From Nemertoderma westbladi (lineage: Eukaryota > Xenacoelomorpha > Nemertodermatida > Nemertodermatidae), in the NCBI GenBank assembly GCA_032718475.1, contig JAUCBJ010007047.1, forward strand, positions 1 to 64,000: a stretch of DNA of 64,000 nt, given 5' to 3'. The translations under genes and the position numbers were made by a program. Of this stretch, positions 11,782-22,043 are shown in pieces. The notes below the pieces were generated by a model, which did not search any database, was not told the origin of the DNA, and saw only the letters and a list, made by a program, of their open reading frames with translations. Positions within the stretch are counted from its first letter, which is position 1. Each line of letters begins with the position of its first letter.

Positions 11782-12017
11782 CTATGAGTGTGGAAGATTC
11801 ATTGCTTGTTGATAACGTTGGCTATGGAGAGTATATACATTTGGCACTCCGAACTTCTTGGCACTAGCAGTAGCACCGCAGTAGATCCAATGGCCCATAC
11901 TATCTAAGGATAATAACCATGTATGAGAAGGAGACAGAGATATACTGGGGACTTGACAATATGGTTGTTCTACCCATCCTAAACCAATTTCGGTTGACAC
12001 AAAGAATCCTAATTTAT
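11782..12017 (-). CDS. Possible terminal exon of an unknown gene
   Basis: A minus-strand open frame of about 78 codons ends with a stop at 11782. It is rich in Trp, Cys and Tyr, has aspects of a beta-propeller blade (SISLSPSHTWLLSLDSMG), and is preceded by a plausible splice acceptor (AATTAG at about 12018). The pattern faintly recalls tectonin (TECPR) repeats, but the match is too weak for a name. A chance open frame is not excluded. Confidence 0.3.
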
Positions 12018-12636
12018 TTGTTTTAGCATTATTCAGTTGAATACTTTCAAATGTATTGAAATTTGTCTGATTCTACGATATGGTCCCACTCTATAGGGTT
12101 ATAGGTACATGTAGGCCTATCAGGCGCGGATCCACAATAGGGGCGCGTGGCGCCGCGCACCATAGATTTTTTGAGAAAGAAAATAAAAACAGTAAAATTA
12201 AAAAAAAAATTATAAAAATACATTTTTTTTAGATTTACTATTAGTTGATAGTTACGATAAAACATACAAGGGCCGCCGTCATCACTCGATAACCCCAAGC
12301 GGAATCCACATTCACAACTTCAATCTCCATACCATCATCCCCAATATAAAATTGCTGTAAACCTTCCCAAGGGCGCGCTCCATGTAGACGGGAGGGGGGG
12401 GGGGGGGGGGTATCACCTTGGTGTAATACTGTAGATCAGCAGTATGGAGTTATGGGCTGGTTATACTGTACATGTATATTCTAACATTTTAAGTTTATTA
12501 CTTTAATTTTTCTATTCTTATAAAAATGAAACGCGCCCACTCCCAATCCAATCCATTTAATTAGACTATTAGGTTAATTTACGATTGTTGTTATCACAAA
12601 TAGGCGATTATTAATAATTCTCGGAGATGAAAGTGT

Positions 12637-13495
12637 GATCTTCCACAGTAAACCCTTCCACTCTGTTACCTAAAGGAATGCCTGTCCACCACCATGGGTG
12701 ATCTTCCACCACAGTAAACCCTTCCACTCCGTTTCCTAAAGGAATGCCTGTCCACCACCATGGGTGATCTTCCACCACAGTAAACCCTTCCACTCTGTTT
12801 CCTAAAGGAATCCTGTTCACCACCATGGGTGATCTTCCACCACAGTAAACCCATCCACTCCGTTTCCTAAAGGAATGCCTGTCCACCACCATGGGTGATC
12901 TTCACAGGAAACCCTTCCACTCTGTTTCCTAAAGGAATACCTGTCCACCACCATGGGTGATCTTCCACAGTAAACCCTTCCACTCTGTTACCTAAAGGAA
13001 TGCCTGTTCACCACCATGGGTGATATTCCACAGTAAACCCTTCCACTCTGGTTCCTAAAGGAATGCCTGTCCACCACCATGGGTGATCTTCCACAGGAAA
13101 CCCTTCCACTCTCTTTCCTAAAGGAATACCTGTTCACCACCATGGGTGATCTTCCACAGTAAACCCTTCCACTCTGTTACCTAAAGGAATGCCTGTCCAC
13201 CACCATGGGTGATCTTCCCCAGTAAACCCTTCCACTCTGTTTCCTAAAGGAATACCTGTTCACCCCCATGGGTGATCTTCCACAGTAAACCCTTCCACTC
13301 TGTTTCCTAAAGGAATGCCTGTTCAATACCATGGGTGATCTTCCACTGTAAACCCTTCCACTCTGTTTCCTAAAGGAATGCCTGTTCACCACTTTGGGTG
13401 ATCTTTCACAGTAAACCCTTCCACTCTGTTTCCTAAAGGAATGCCTGTTCACCACTTTGGGTGATCTTTCACAGTAAACCCTTCTACTTTGTTTC
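12637..13495 (-). repeat. 63-bp minisatellite array, about 13 units
   Basis: The repeat period is 63 bp, with 66-bp variants that add CCA. Because the period is a multiple of three, open frames run through on both strands; these are not genes. It lies within the hAT-like element. Confidence 0.92.
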
Positions 13496-13665
13496 CCAAG
13501 TTGCCTTGGTTCCCATTTACCAACCATCCAAGGATGAGAGCCAGGGTTGCGCTCTTCTGCGGCATTTAAAGCACAGTGCCCAAATGGTGCTGCCCCATAT
13601 AGGGATCGAACCAGGGCTTCCTGAATGGAAGCCCAGGAATGTCACCACTAGACCAAGATGCTTAT
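13495..13665 (-). mobile_element. tRNA-derived SINE, second family
   Basis: Read on the minus strand, the head (about 13665-13595) has TGGTCTAGTGGTGACA and GGTTCGATCCC, the two Pol III box elements of a tRNA. The body with GAGCGCAACCCTGGCTC runs directly into the 63-bp minisatellite. A copy of this body borders the same minisatellite at 9950-10030, so body and satellite travel together. Confidence 0.7.
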
Positions 13666-14054
13666 TAGTTATAGTAATCAGTTACTACAGTAATTATTAT
13701 TTAATATTTAGGCCCTTGAATTAAAGAAAGTATTATTATTTCATCTCCTAGAATTAATAACTGCCAATCCTTTAAATGTTCAATGAGTAAAATAAATATT
13801 TTAAAATTTTGAAAAAATATTTTAAGTTATCAAAAATCATCAATAATCCATAGAAAATTAAATTAAAATCTAAATAAAAATCCGGGGTGGGAGTCCGTCC
13901 CCCTTTACCCCCCCCCCCCCCCCCCCCCCCCCCTGGGCAACAGGGGTTCTGCCCCCCGGATACCGCTGGGGCAGCGCCCTTAGACCAAAATATAAAATTC
14001 ACAAATTGTGCGCACCATAGAAATTAAATTTCTGGATCCGCCCCTGAGGCATAT

Positions 14055-15039
14055 CTTACTAGAGACGATTATTTGTCTTGCTCTATCTTGGTGCATTCTT
14101 AAGTACGCTACATATCTTGCAATATGGGGTGAATTAGTGCTTGGTTTTCATGGATTTGGGTTACCTCAGATGAACACTGTCAGAACGATTGATTGCATCA
14201 ATCTACTCGAACACTGATTGGTTGAGTACTGAAGATTCATAGCTCTAGATGCAAGATGGGATCTTTGGTAACATTATTGGTCAGGACATAGGATCTTGTT
14301 CCTTCTCGTCTTTAGAAGCACACAGGAGAATCTCATTAGAAGGGATAATTTCAAGAATATATAACTTACAGTAGCATTAACAAGCAGTAGTATGTTCCTC
14401 TCACATTGGTCAACTTGTTCACATGAGTGCCACATTCCTGTTGGAAACGTGAAAAACCAAAACGTGAATTTTTATTTATCCAAATACTTTGGGTTTTTCT
14501 AATTAGACCAGTCACGCCCTGTGAGGTCTTGTTATATTGAATTTATTCTTCAACAAAACAAGACCATATGGTCCGTTTGGAAAGTTCGCATTGAGACGAA
14601 TTGACAGTAGCAGACAGTACCTGGTCTCTGTACCTTCATGTACCTCGTACTATTCTTAATAATGGTTAAAGTGGACTGCATTTTCGACATAAACCTAAAA
14701 ATTTTATATTTTTGCTCCTAAACGCATTTCAATTTGAATTCGTACACTACAATAATATAACAGTTAATATTAGTGATGTATGTTGCCTTATTGTTCGTTG
14801 CTGGATCACATTTCACAACACTTTAAGTCAATAAGGAAAAGTACAAAGTTCGCTCACAAAGAACATACAGTATTGTTATCAATTAATGAGGAGTGGGTGC
14901 GTGAGTAGGGTAGTAGGCCTATACAGAATACAGAAACAGTGATATTTGCACTTTAAAAACTCATTTATCAACCACTTTCCACATACAACGAACGAGGATT
15001 CCATGTATGATATATCTACTGTAGGTAATCAAACGTTCT
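14055..15039. other. Intergenic
   Basis: No convincing gene on either strand. A minus-strand GAG/GTAACC donor-like site near 14163 has no supported exon around it. Confidence 0.35.
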
Positions 15040-15230
15040 CACCTTGGCGTATAGGTTTTAAATCCATTGCCTTGAACTCTGAAGGTCGCTGGTTCGATCC
15101 CTGCATGTGGGGTATGGTAGTTTTCGTTACGGCGCAAAGGCTGAAAAGGGACTAGCTAGGGCGTACCTCTGCGTTTGGTCCTTAAAAGGTAGCTACTACT
15201 ACTACTATCGGCATGCTGCAATGCAGATGC
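15040..15230 (+). mobile_element. tRNA-derived SINE, diverged relative of copy 1
   Basis: Shares CACCTTGG, GGTTCGATCC and the body order of copy 1 (GGCGCAAAGGCTGAAAAGGGAC) but is clearly diverged. It ends in a TAC triplet run and a GCATGCTGCAATGCAG stretch. Confidence 0.7.
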
Positions 15231-15545
15231 AATGCATCATATATATTACATATATATTAAGAATTCCGTCGACAAAATTGCGACAGAATTGCGACAGAAT
15301 TGATTTAATTGAATTGTTTTTGTAGTGTGTATTATATTTATTATACATTTATTATAACTTCAATAGAGTAGAGCTGAAAGTCGTTTACTATGTGAATCAC
15401 TGTCTGGATGTTGTTTCAGTACAGTCTGAATGTCGGAGAAAAAAAAAGGGTCATTTTCGAAAAGATAGATGAAAAAGAATAAAAAAGCGGTCAAAATTAA
15501 GCCTGGTTGGTTTTGGATGCAAACTGGACCTACTCTAATGGCACG

Positions 15546-15812
15546 GCCCTAACGCTACCCGGACCTAATGCTACGGACCTAACGCTACCAAGGACCTAAC
15601 GCCACGGACCTAACGCTACCCAGGACCTAACGCCACGGACCTAACGCTATCCAGGACCTAACGCCACGGACCTAACGCTACCCAGGACCTAACGCCATGG
15701 ACCTAACGCCACGGACCTAACGCTACCCAGGACCTAACGCCATGGACCTAACGCTACCAGGACCTAACGCCACGGACCTAACGCTACCCAGGACCTAAAG
15801 CGCCAGGACCTA
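15546..15812 (+). repeat. Minisatellite GGACCTAACGC
   Basis: About nine copies of a ~30-bp unit made of GGACCTAACGCTACCCA plus GGACCTAACGCCAC, with some half units. Confidence 0.9.
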
Positions 15813-15840
15813 ATGCACCATAACCAAGACACTGGGGTAA

Positions 15841-16177
15841 TTTTGCCGGAATATTTCAATCCAGATAGGGAGAATTTCACTAGCTACTTTTTAGTTCATG
15901 CATCAGACACAAAGAATTGCCCATCGTCAGTGGCTAGATCTGAACAATGCCGAGTTCAATTTGTTTCGGGAGCAGATAATCTGCGAATTCGTACAATGGG
16001 TGTTTGTGCCTACACTGAGAAATATGGCATGGCAGTTCGCAAGGAAGGTAATATTTACTTACACTATTTATCCAGCTGTTTGAATAAGTTTCATTTACAA
16101 TTTTCATTTGCGAAAGTTATTGTGATGAAGGCCACTATTACCAAGCTACCTGCTGAAGGACAATGTAAATCAACGAT
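15841..16177 (+). pseudogene. 3' part of an unknown zinc-finger-like reading frame, cut by the BEL/Pao element
   Basis: The open frame carries Cys and His residues in an arrangement resembling a treble-clef zinc finger (SEQCRVQF, then GNIYLHYLSSCLNKF) and ends KLPAEGQCKSTI at the LTR border. Allowing for the 5-bp duplication, the same frame continues after the element at 34818 for thirteen codons to a stop at 34855-34857. The frame was therefore continuous before insertion. The protein is not recognised; similar short Cys/His domains occur in transposon-linked proteins. The upstream limit is uncertain, and 15813 is only the first ATG in frame. Confidence 0.5.
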
Positions 16178-17335
16178 TGTAAAAGCTTTTGCGTCATTAA
16201 CCGGTTATTTTCCCTTAAAGTACTCTGTAGTTGGTTTACCAGGCATAAAAAGGCCGTGTCCTTGCTGTACTGGTGTTTTAGAGGACATAAAAGTCATTTC
16301 TTCTGTATTTGTACTTTAGAGGACATAATCCGCAATCTCGTGACGCGATAAGCTAGATACTCTTGAAAACAGTGTCGCTACCATGACGACGGCTAACAGC
16401 TGATATTGCCACGTCGACATTTCTTTGTTTCTTTGTTCTCTCGTTGTTCGGTTGACCAATCAGAGCGTTTTTTGTCTCTGTGTTGGAGTTGGTTACAGAA
16501 ACTCAGTAGTTCAGTGTGTTATGTTTTTGCCCAGAGCCTAAGAACACCGGCTTTTGGCACCTCCGTGTTTCAGTCTTTAGTTTAACATTAGTAGGCTTAA
16601 TTATAGAACGTATATCTGTTACCGAGTTAACTCATTCACTTAATAATCATTTATACCTTAATATTACTGCTTTTACTGTCGGTTATTCATTATATTGGTT
16701 GATGAAATATTATATCGGAATACTGATCAATAGTCAGATACCCCACCTTCTTGATATACTAAAGGTTAGAGAGACCGGTTACAGATAAACGATTGCGACC
16801 TATGTTAAGTGGTTTGAAGTGAATCTAATGCTATTTCATATGCCCAACATAAATTGTCTGTTGCTCTCTTTATATGTGACTAAATTTAGTGAAGGTCGGC
16901 AGGTTAGTGTGCAGTATTGTGCAGCATTGTGTATGAGTGTAACTGATAACAAAGCATCTCCTAAAGAATGCGCCATATACGTGAATCTATAGCCTTTTCG
17001 TTGTGTCTAGTTTAAGCCATAACTCTGTTTACATATTTAGAGCGCCACGTCCTAAAGGAACTGTTAATATTTCCCGAAAGTGAATAATATTTGTCAGAGA
17101 TTATATATTACGATCAGTCGAATAATACAGGAATAATACAGTAGGCTTACACCATCAATCATTAAGCTTCCGAATTCAGTCTCCTGGGTATATCCAACGG
17201 GTGAATGATTGCGCATAGACTGGCTTCGGCTAATGTAGTGTATCAAATACTCGTTATAAGCTAAAGACTATATATCATCTAAAAGACATCCTAATTTGGC
17301 AGGTTAAACTGTCAAAGGTCTTAAAAGCGCAAACA
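16178..17335 (+). repeat. 5' LTR of the BEL/Pao element
   Basis: 1158 bp, TGTAAAAG to CAAACA. It should hold the promoter and polyadenylation signal. The 90-codon frame at 16516-16788 begins with GTG, not ATG, and is copied in the 3' LTR only because the LTRs are identical. Confidence 0.95.
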
Positions 17336-19527
17336 GTAACAGATATTGCTTCTGGATTGCGGTGTAAGCAATCTAGTCGAAAGTACCGGTCGACCGGAAA
17401 CCTGTAGGCCTGACTGCCTGATCATCCGAACCGGTACTTACAGTACAGGTACAGCAGTATTATTCGATTTGATTATTATATACCGGTAGGTCTTAATAAT
17501 TAATCGGGGACGCCTGGTTTTTATTGGGATTTTACTTAGGCCTATTTCTGTCAGTTTTATTTATTTGTAGGCCAGTATTGAGCAGAAGGCGTGTAAGCCT
17601 GCTCAGATTGTACAGATAATTTGTAGGCTTGACTGTTGGCTAGCTGTTGATTAGGTCTGAACGGATTGCAGTGCATGTAGAGTGTATGTCCGATAAAGAA
17701 CGGTTAGGAAGTATGGGCAGCCATAGCTGTAAGGTAAACCCCCATCTAAAGAATAAGTCGTACTACTGGGTTAGAACGCATACTACTTAACCATTTCGGA
17801 GTCTGCATGTCCTGTGGTTTATTTAGGCTTGATAGTAGTCTGCCATCGTTTGGTCTGTACTTTGTTTGTGTAGTCTGTACGGGTAGCGTATAATTTTATT
17901 TAGATAATTTGTAGGCTGGATAGTTGTCTGGCTGTTGTTGGGTTTGAGGAAATTTCGGTGTGTGTAGAGCATCTGTCCGATAAAGTGCTAAGTTAGGAAA
18001 GTAGGGGCTTCAAGTGCTGTGAGGTAAACCCCCTGTGAAAGAATAAGTCGTACTACTGGGTTAGAACGCATACTAACTAATCATTTCGGAGTCTGCATAT
18101 ACCGTAGTTTGTTTAGGCTTGATAGTAGTCTGTCAGTATTTGGTCTGCATTTTGTTTGAGTAGTTTGTACGCGTAGCGTAATATTTATTATTCAGAGTTT
18201 ATGCTATTATTCGCAACATTCATATCCCCAAGTTTATTCCTACAGTAATTGTGTTTGTTATACATACCGTTATAGTTAAACTAACCCCGGTACTACATCA
18301 GGGCTGCTCGGCGTAGGTAAAGACTGGTGATTTTGTGCACCGGTCACTCCAGCAGATGCCGTGGTTCTTTTAGCTGTTCAAGTATTTTTAACTACTAATT
18401 ATTTGTTATACAAGTACTTGTACCTAATTTAGGGTTTAGTGTACAGTACTTTCCGAAGGTGATTAGTGTGTAGGCAGTGTATTTGTGTTGTAAAGTGGTT
18501 AATAGGCACGTTGGTTCTGGTAGACCGCGGTAATTAACTTCTAGGTAGGGACACTCCGTGATACATAACGTAGTACCTATAGCGATATGGTTATAGGTCG
18601 TCAGGCGGTGGTATTTTCCTATCTGGACAGCGCAGTATATTTACTACTACTTATTATTTTCAAATACCGTAGTAACCTGTCCGTTGTAATAACCAGATAT
18701 TCTAACCCTTTGTTAGGCTGGTTTGTAGATTCCCTGTAAAATTACCCTAAAAATTTGTATTTGTGTATTTGTAATTAAATTTTTGTGTTTATTTAGAGAT
18801 TGTAATCTCAACCAGAATTGTACGTAATTAGTAGTAATAAGTAACTTAGGTAAATTAGAATTATTTGTTTTAGTGTCCAACAAGTAGCACTCCACTGAGA
18901 GCGCACAGCTTCTGTGTAGTGACTCCCCCAGAAATAATAACATTTATTTCAAATATTGACAAAACCCATTAAACGGGTATATATATATTATAAATCAACT
19001 CAAACGATTTATAAATAGTAGGCCTGCCATATAACAATTAGGTCTCAATATCAGTTGGACTACTGCTTAAATAACGGTAATAAAGTAAGTTAAAGTAACC
19101 AAGTAACCCTTAAAATTCAGAAATTCAATTATTTAAAATAATTGATATACCGGTATTTACAATAGGCTTATTATCTTTATTTTCATAAACTTAGGCTGAA
19201 ATCATACCGGTGTTCTGTAATTAATTCTAGTTAATAATTATACTTATATATACTATAAGTGTAAACTGCATACCGGTATCCACGATAGGCCTATTATATA
19301 TTTATATATTTGTGCTAAAATTATATACCGGTATTCTGTGAATAACCTAGTCTGTAATAATACTTATATACCATAAGCATACCGGTATTCTAACATTATA
19401 TATATATCACGCTACACTGAGTGAGTAGCGATATCGGTAATTAATTACTAGGCTAGCAGTTAATGCTGAAATACTAGACTTGCTTAGACTGTAATATAGC
19501 AGTAGGCATTCAACTGTGCAAACAAAC
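17336..19527 (+). other. BEL/Pao leader with 289-bp tandem duplication
   Basis: A 2.2 kb untranslated leader. Two diverged direct copies of about 289 bp occupy 17613-17901 and 17902-18190, sharing GTAGGCT, TCCGATAAAG and AAGAATAAGTCGTACTAC. The part after 18950 is AT-rich with several TACCGGTA palindromes. A primer-binding site could not be assigned; TGGATTGCGG at about 17354 is a weak candidate, too far from the LTR. Confidence 0.7.
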
Positions 19528-20775
19528 ATGTCTGATACTAAGCAGAACCTGTCAGACAGTTTATTAGATGTAACTATCTGCGACTCAGATAAAGGTGTAG
19601 AACCGTCCACACCTAAATTCAGTTCACCTCCCACTATGAGGAAAGTCATCCCTCCAGTAGTAATAACAGAACCTAGGCTAGTCCAACATCGTAGGTCTAT
19701 CATAGGCACTCGAGCCCAGGTCAAGCGGGACCAAGAAGCAGCGGAACAGCAACAACCTGCGAGCCCAGAACTTATTTCTCAGCGGCCCAACAGCTCCAGT
19801 AGTGAGGATACTGTAGAGCTGACACCCGAGCGCGGAGCAAAGATGACGGATGCGGTTTATTCGGATCCCCTTCTCATCCTTCCTGCAGCCGTACTCACTA
19901 GGTTATTGATCGCGGTGGAAGAACACCAGATCGATTGGGCGAGAAGTAAGCGATCAACTAAAGATAGTTATGAGGGATACACAAGGGAAGAACTGAAGTC
20001 TATGGTCGAGTCGCAATGGAACTTCCCCGGACCCGGACTCCCGTTTGATTTATCAGAAGCTGCCTGGGAAGACATACACCGGATGGGAGTAGCCAAGGAG
20101 ACCACCGATCCAGCTGTGTGGAAGAGGTCCGCAGCCGGATATGCACAGGGATTCTTCAGCTCTATGGAGCGAGTAAAAGAACAACTGTTCCTACAACCTC
20201 AAGGACCTCAAGAGCAGGGACAACTGCTTTATCAAGTTAGAGAAAGAATTCTGCGAATCAGGCTAATATTATCAGCCTTTGAAGAGGCTTCTAAAAGAAG
20301 ACAAGACACGTCGTTGCAAGTTGCCGTAAAGACTTGGTTTCAACGGGTGAGTCTCCAGGTTCAAGGAACAGCTCAGTGGAAAGCTCAGCTGGAGGAGCGC
20401 TCAACCCATGGAGAATCAACAGACGCTACTTTTTCCCAAGTGGAAAGTGAAGCGACGGCAGAGAAACCGCATAAGAGGGATGCCATTGACATCTATCTGT
20501 CAGACTATCAGCGTTTTTTGGGAGATGAAGAGTTGAGGAGAAGGCTAGATGGACTTAGCCCTAATAGTGAAGGAGCCCAGCGTGTGTTGGACGCAATTGA
20601 TGTGGATAGGTTAGTGGCGAACCAAGCTAAATTCGATGAACAACTCCGCATCGCTAGAGACCAAGAAGAAAGGGTGAAGAAAAAATGTATAGAAGATAGA
20701 AAGACAGCAGCAGCGGCAGTGGCAGCGGCAGAAGCGGAAAGAAAAGCGGCGCCTAAAGAGGTGAGGTCTCTATAG
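19528..20775 (+). CDS. Gag, N-terminal part (BEL/Pao)
   Basis: 415 residues from ATG 19528 to the stop at 20773-20775. An upstream in-frame GTG at 19516 is not a likely start. The N-terminus is Ser/Thr/Pro-rich and probably disordered; the middle is helical. The C-terminus becomes an Ala-Glu-Arg-Lys coiled-coil-like repeat (AEAERKAA), which also begins the next open frame. The stop lies in a 1.3 kb block that interrupts the repeat, so this is probably half of one Gag. No similarity outside retroelement Gag is claimed. Confidence 0.7.
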   Translation: MSDTKQNLSDSLLDVTICDSDKGVEPSTPKFSSPPTMRKVIPPVVITEPRLVQHRRSIIGTRAQVKRDQEAAEQQQPASPELISQRPNSSSSEDTVELTPERGAKMTDAVYSDPLLILPAAVLTRLLIAVEEHQIDWARSKRSTKDSYEGYTREELKSMVESQWNFPGPGLPFDLSEAAWEDIHRMGVAKETTDPAVWKRSAAGYAQGFFSSMERVKEQLFLQPQGPQEQGQLLYQVRERILRIRLILSAFEEASKRRQDTSLQVAVKTWFQRVSLQVQGTAQWKAQLEERSTHGESTDATFSQVESEATAEKPHKRDAIDIYLSDYQRFLGDEELRRRLDGLSPNSEGAQRVLDAIDVDRLVANQAKFDEQLRIARDQEERVKKKCIEDRKTAAAAVAAAEAERKAAPKEVRSL

Positions 20776-22040
20776 GGGTGCCGCTAACAGGCGGCGGCGG
20801 ACTCATGAGGGTCTGGGGGCACGTTAAATCTTTCTTATAGTGCAAGGGAGTTACTGAAGGCCCTCGTGTCTTGCGAACCATGAATCAACATGGTGCCGTG
20901 GTACCGTCTAGTCGGCCTGATGCCGTACTGCCAGTCCTGTACACAGTAGGGGTGGTGGCTTAGTATGATCTGTGGTTTATGTTGTCTATGTGGTAGGTCT
21001 ATGTTTGGTATGTATGAGTTGACCAGACTCTTTACTGTCTCCGATCGGTTGCCAAAACGTGTCTTTTCCCAGGGTAGCACTATTGGAATGGAGGTGTTGC
21101 ATCGGAATGGGCAGGTTCTGATGATTCTGTTGGTACTACTATTGGAATGGAGGTGGCACCCGGAATATCGGCTGCAAGGAGGGGTTAGTGTTGTAGTGTG
21201 GTCCGAGTGAATGATACTCTGGAATCTGTGGTTTGTGTGTGGACGATCAGTGGCAGTTTGCTTGAGCTTTCTGTTGCTGTGGGTACGTGGTATACGTGAG
21301 TGTATGTATGGCCACTGCGGGTGAGTATGGGAACCCTTGCCGGTTGGTCTAGACGCCGCTGGTATTAGTAGGACCATATCTTTACTGCGCCCCAGCATAC
21401 TTTGTACATACAAAGTTGTTTTGCCCTGACGGCAAAATAAGGTACTCTCGACTCTTTTAACAGTCGATACAATTTTGTCCCCTCTGATTTTGTCACCGAT
21501 TTTGTCTTTTCCGATTATGTCCTCAGTGTGTGCATGGTATGTGTCAGATTTTGTGTTTACCGTAGTGTACTTGATTTCGTGAGCATCTGTTGAGTACACG
21601 TGTACAGTGACTGGTAAGTGGTTACTTGTTCCTAGCTTTCGAGCTAGTCAGTATTGTTTGCGGAACCGACTTCCCCTCAATACTGCCGGCGAGGCGGGTG
21701 AAAACGTGTCAATATTCCATGTGGGTAGCGCAAGCCCACCTGGGACAAGACCGTCGGTTTGGCTCAAGGGCGACCTTGATGCTCGATCGCTACAGACTGG
21801 TCCACCCGCCGGTTGACTCTCTGAGTTGGCTCAATGTACAGTCAGGCCACAGTAAGTTGACAGTAGCCGACCATCTGGCTACACCGACGAGCTGTGCCGG
21901 TGTGATCGGGGGATTGAAAATTGAACCCGGGAAGCATCGGGCTACCCTCCGGCCCGGTCTGATAAAATCGGAGTCGGACTGGCCCCAAGGGTAGTGGGAC
22001 AGCGTCCGTCTCGTGGGTGCGCCTCGGGGAGGAGCCCAGA
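20753..22040. other. ~1.3 kb block interrupting gag: insertion or intron
   Basis: The flanks share the 20 bases GAAGCGGAAAGAAAAGCGGC, either as a long target duplication or because gag itself is repetitive here. The block is GC-rich and structured near its right end (21640-22040) and has a long antisense open frame (20835-21599) with no known motif and no ATG at its start. Alternatively it may be a retained intron: AAAGAG/GTGAGG at about 20758 is a donor-like site and GCAAG before CGAGAAGCGG an acceptor-like site, both between codons. Neither is proven. Confidence 0.45.
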
Positions 22041-22043
22041 AGG

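Larger units (their letters stand above)
12121..14046. mobile_element. hAT-like non-autonomous DNA transposon
   Basis: The left end starts CAGGCGCGGATCCA. The complement of the right end starts CAGGGGCGGATCCA, a match at 13 of 14 bases. The flanks are AGGCCTAT (12113-12120) and AGGCATAT (14047-14054), an 8-bp target duplication with one mismatch, which is typical of hAT elements. There is no transposase. The interior carries a 63-bp minisatellite, a SINE, an 18-base G run near 12400, and a C run of about 20 bases near 13925. Confidence 0.75.

Noticed and set aside
12611-13527. Open frames through the 63-bp minisatellite
   Set aside because: The unit length is a multiple of three, so stop-free frames arise automatically.
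16516-16788. 90-codon open frame in the 5' LTR, repeated in the 3' LTR (33993-34265)
   Set aside because: It begins with GTG rather than ATG and is duplicated only because the LTRs are duplicates. No motif.
20835-21599. 254-codon antisense frame within the block interrupting gag
   Set aside because: No ATG at its start, no recognisable domain, Thr/Ser/His-rich composition.
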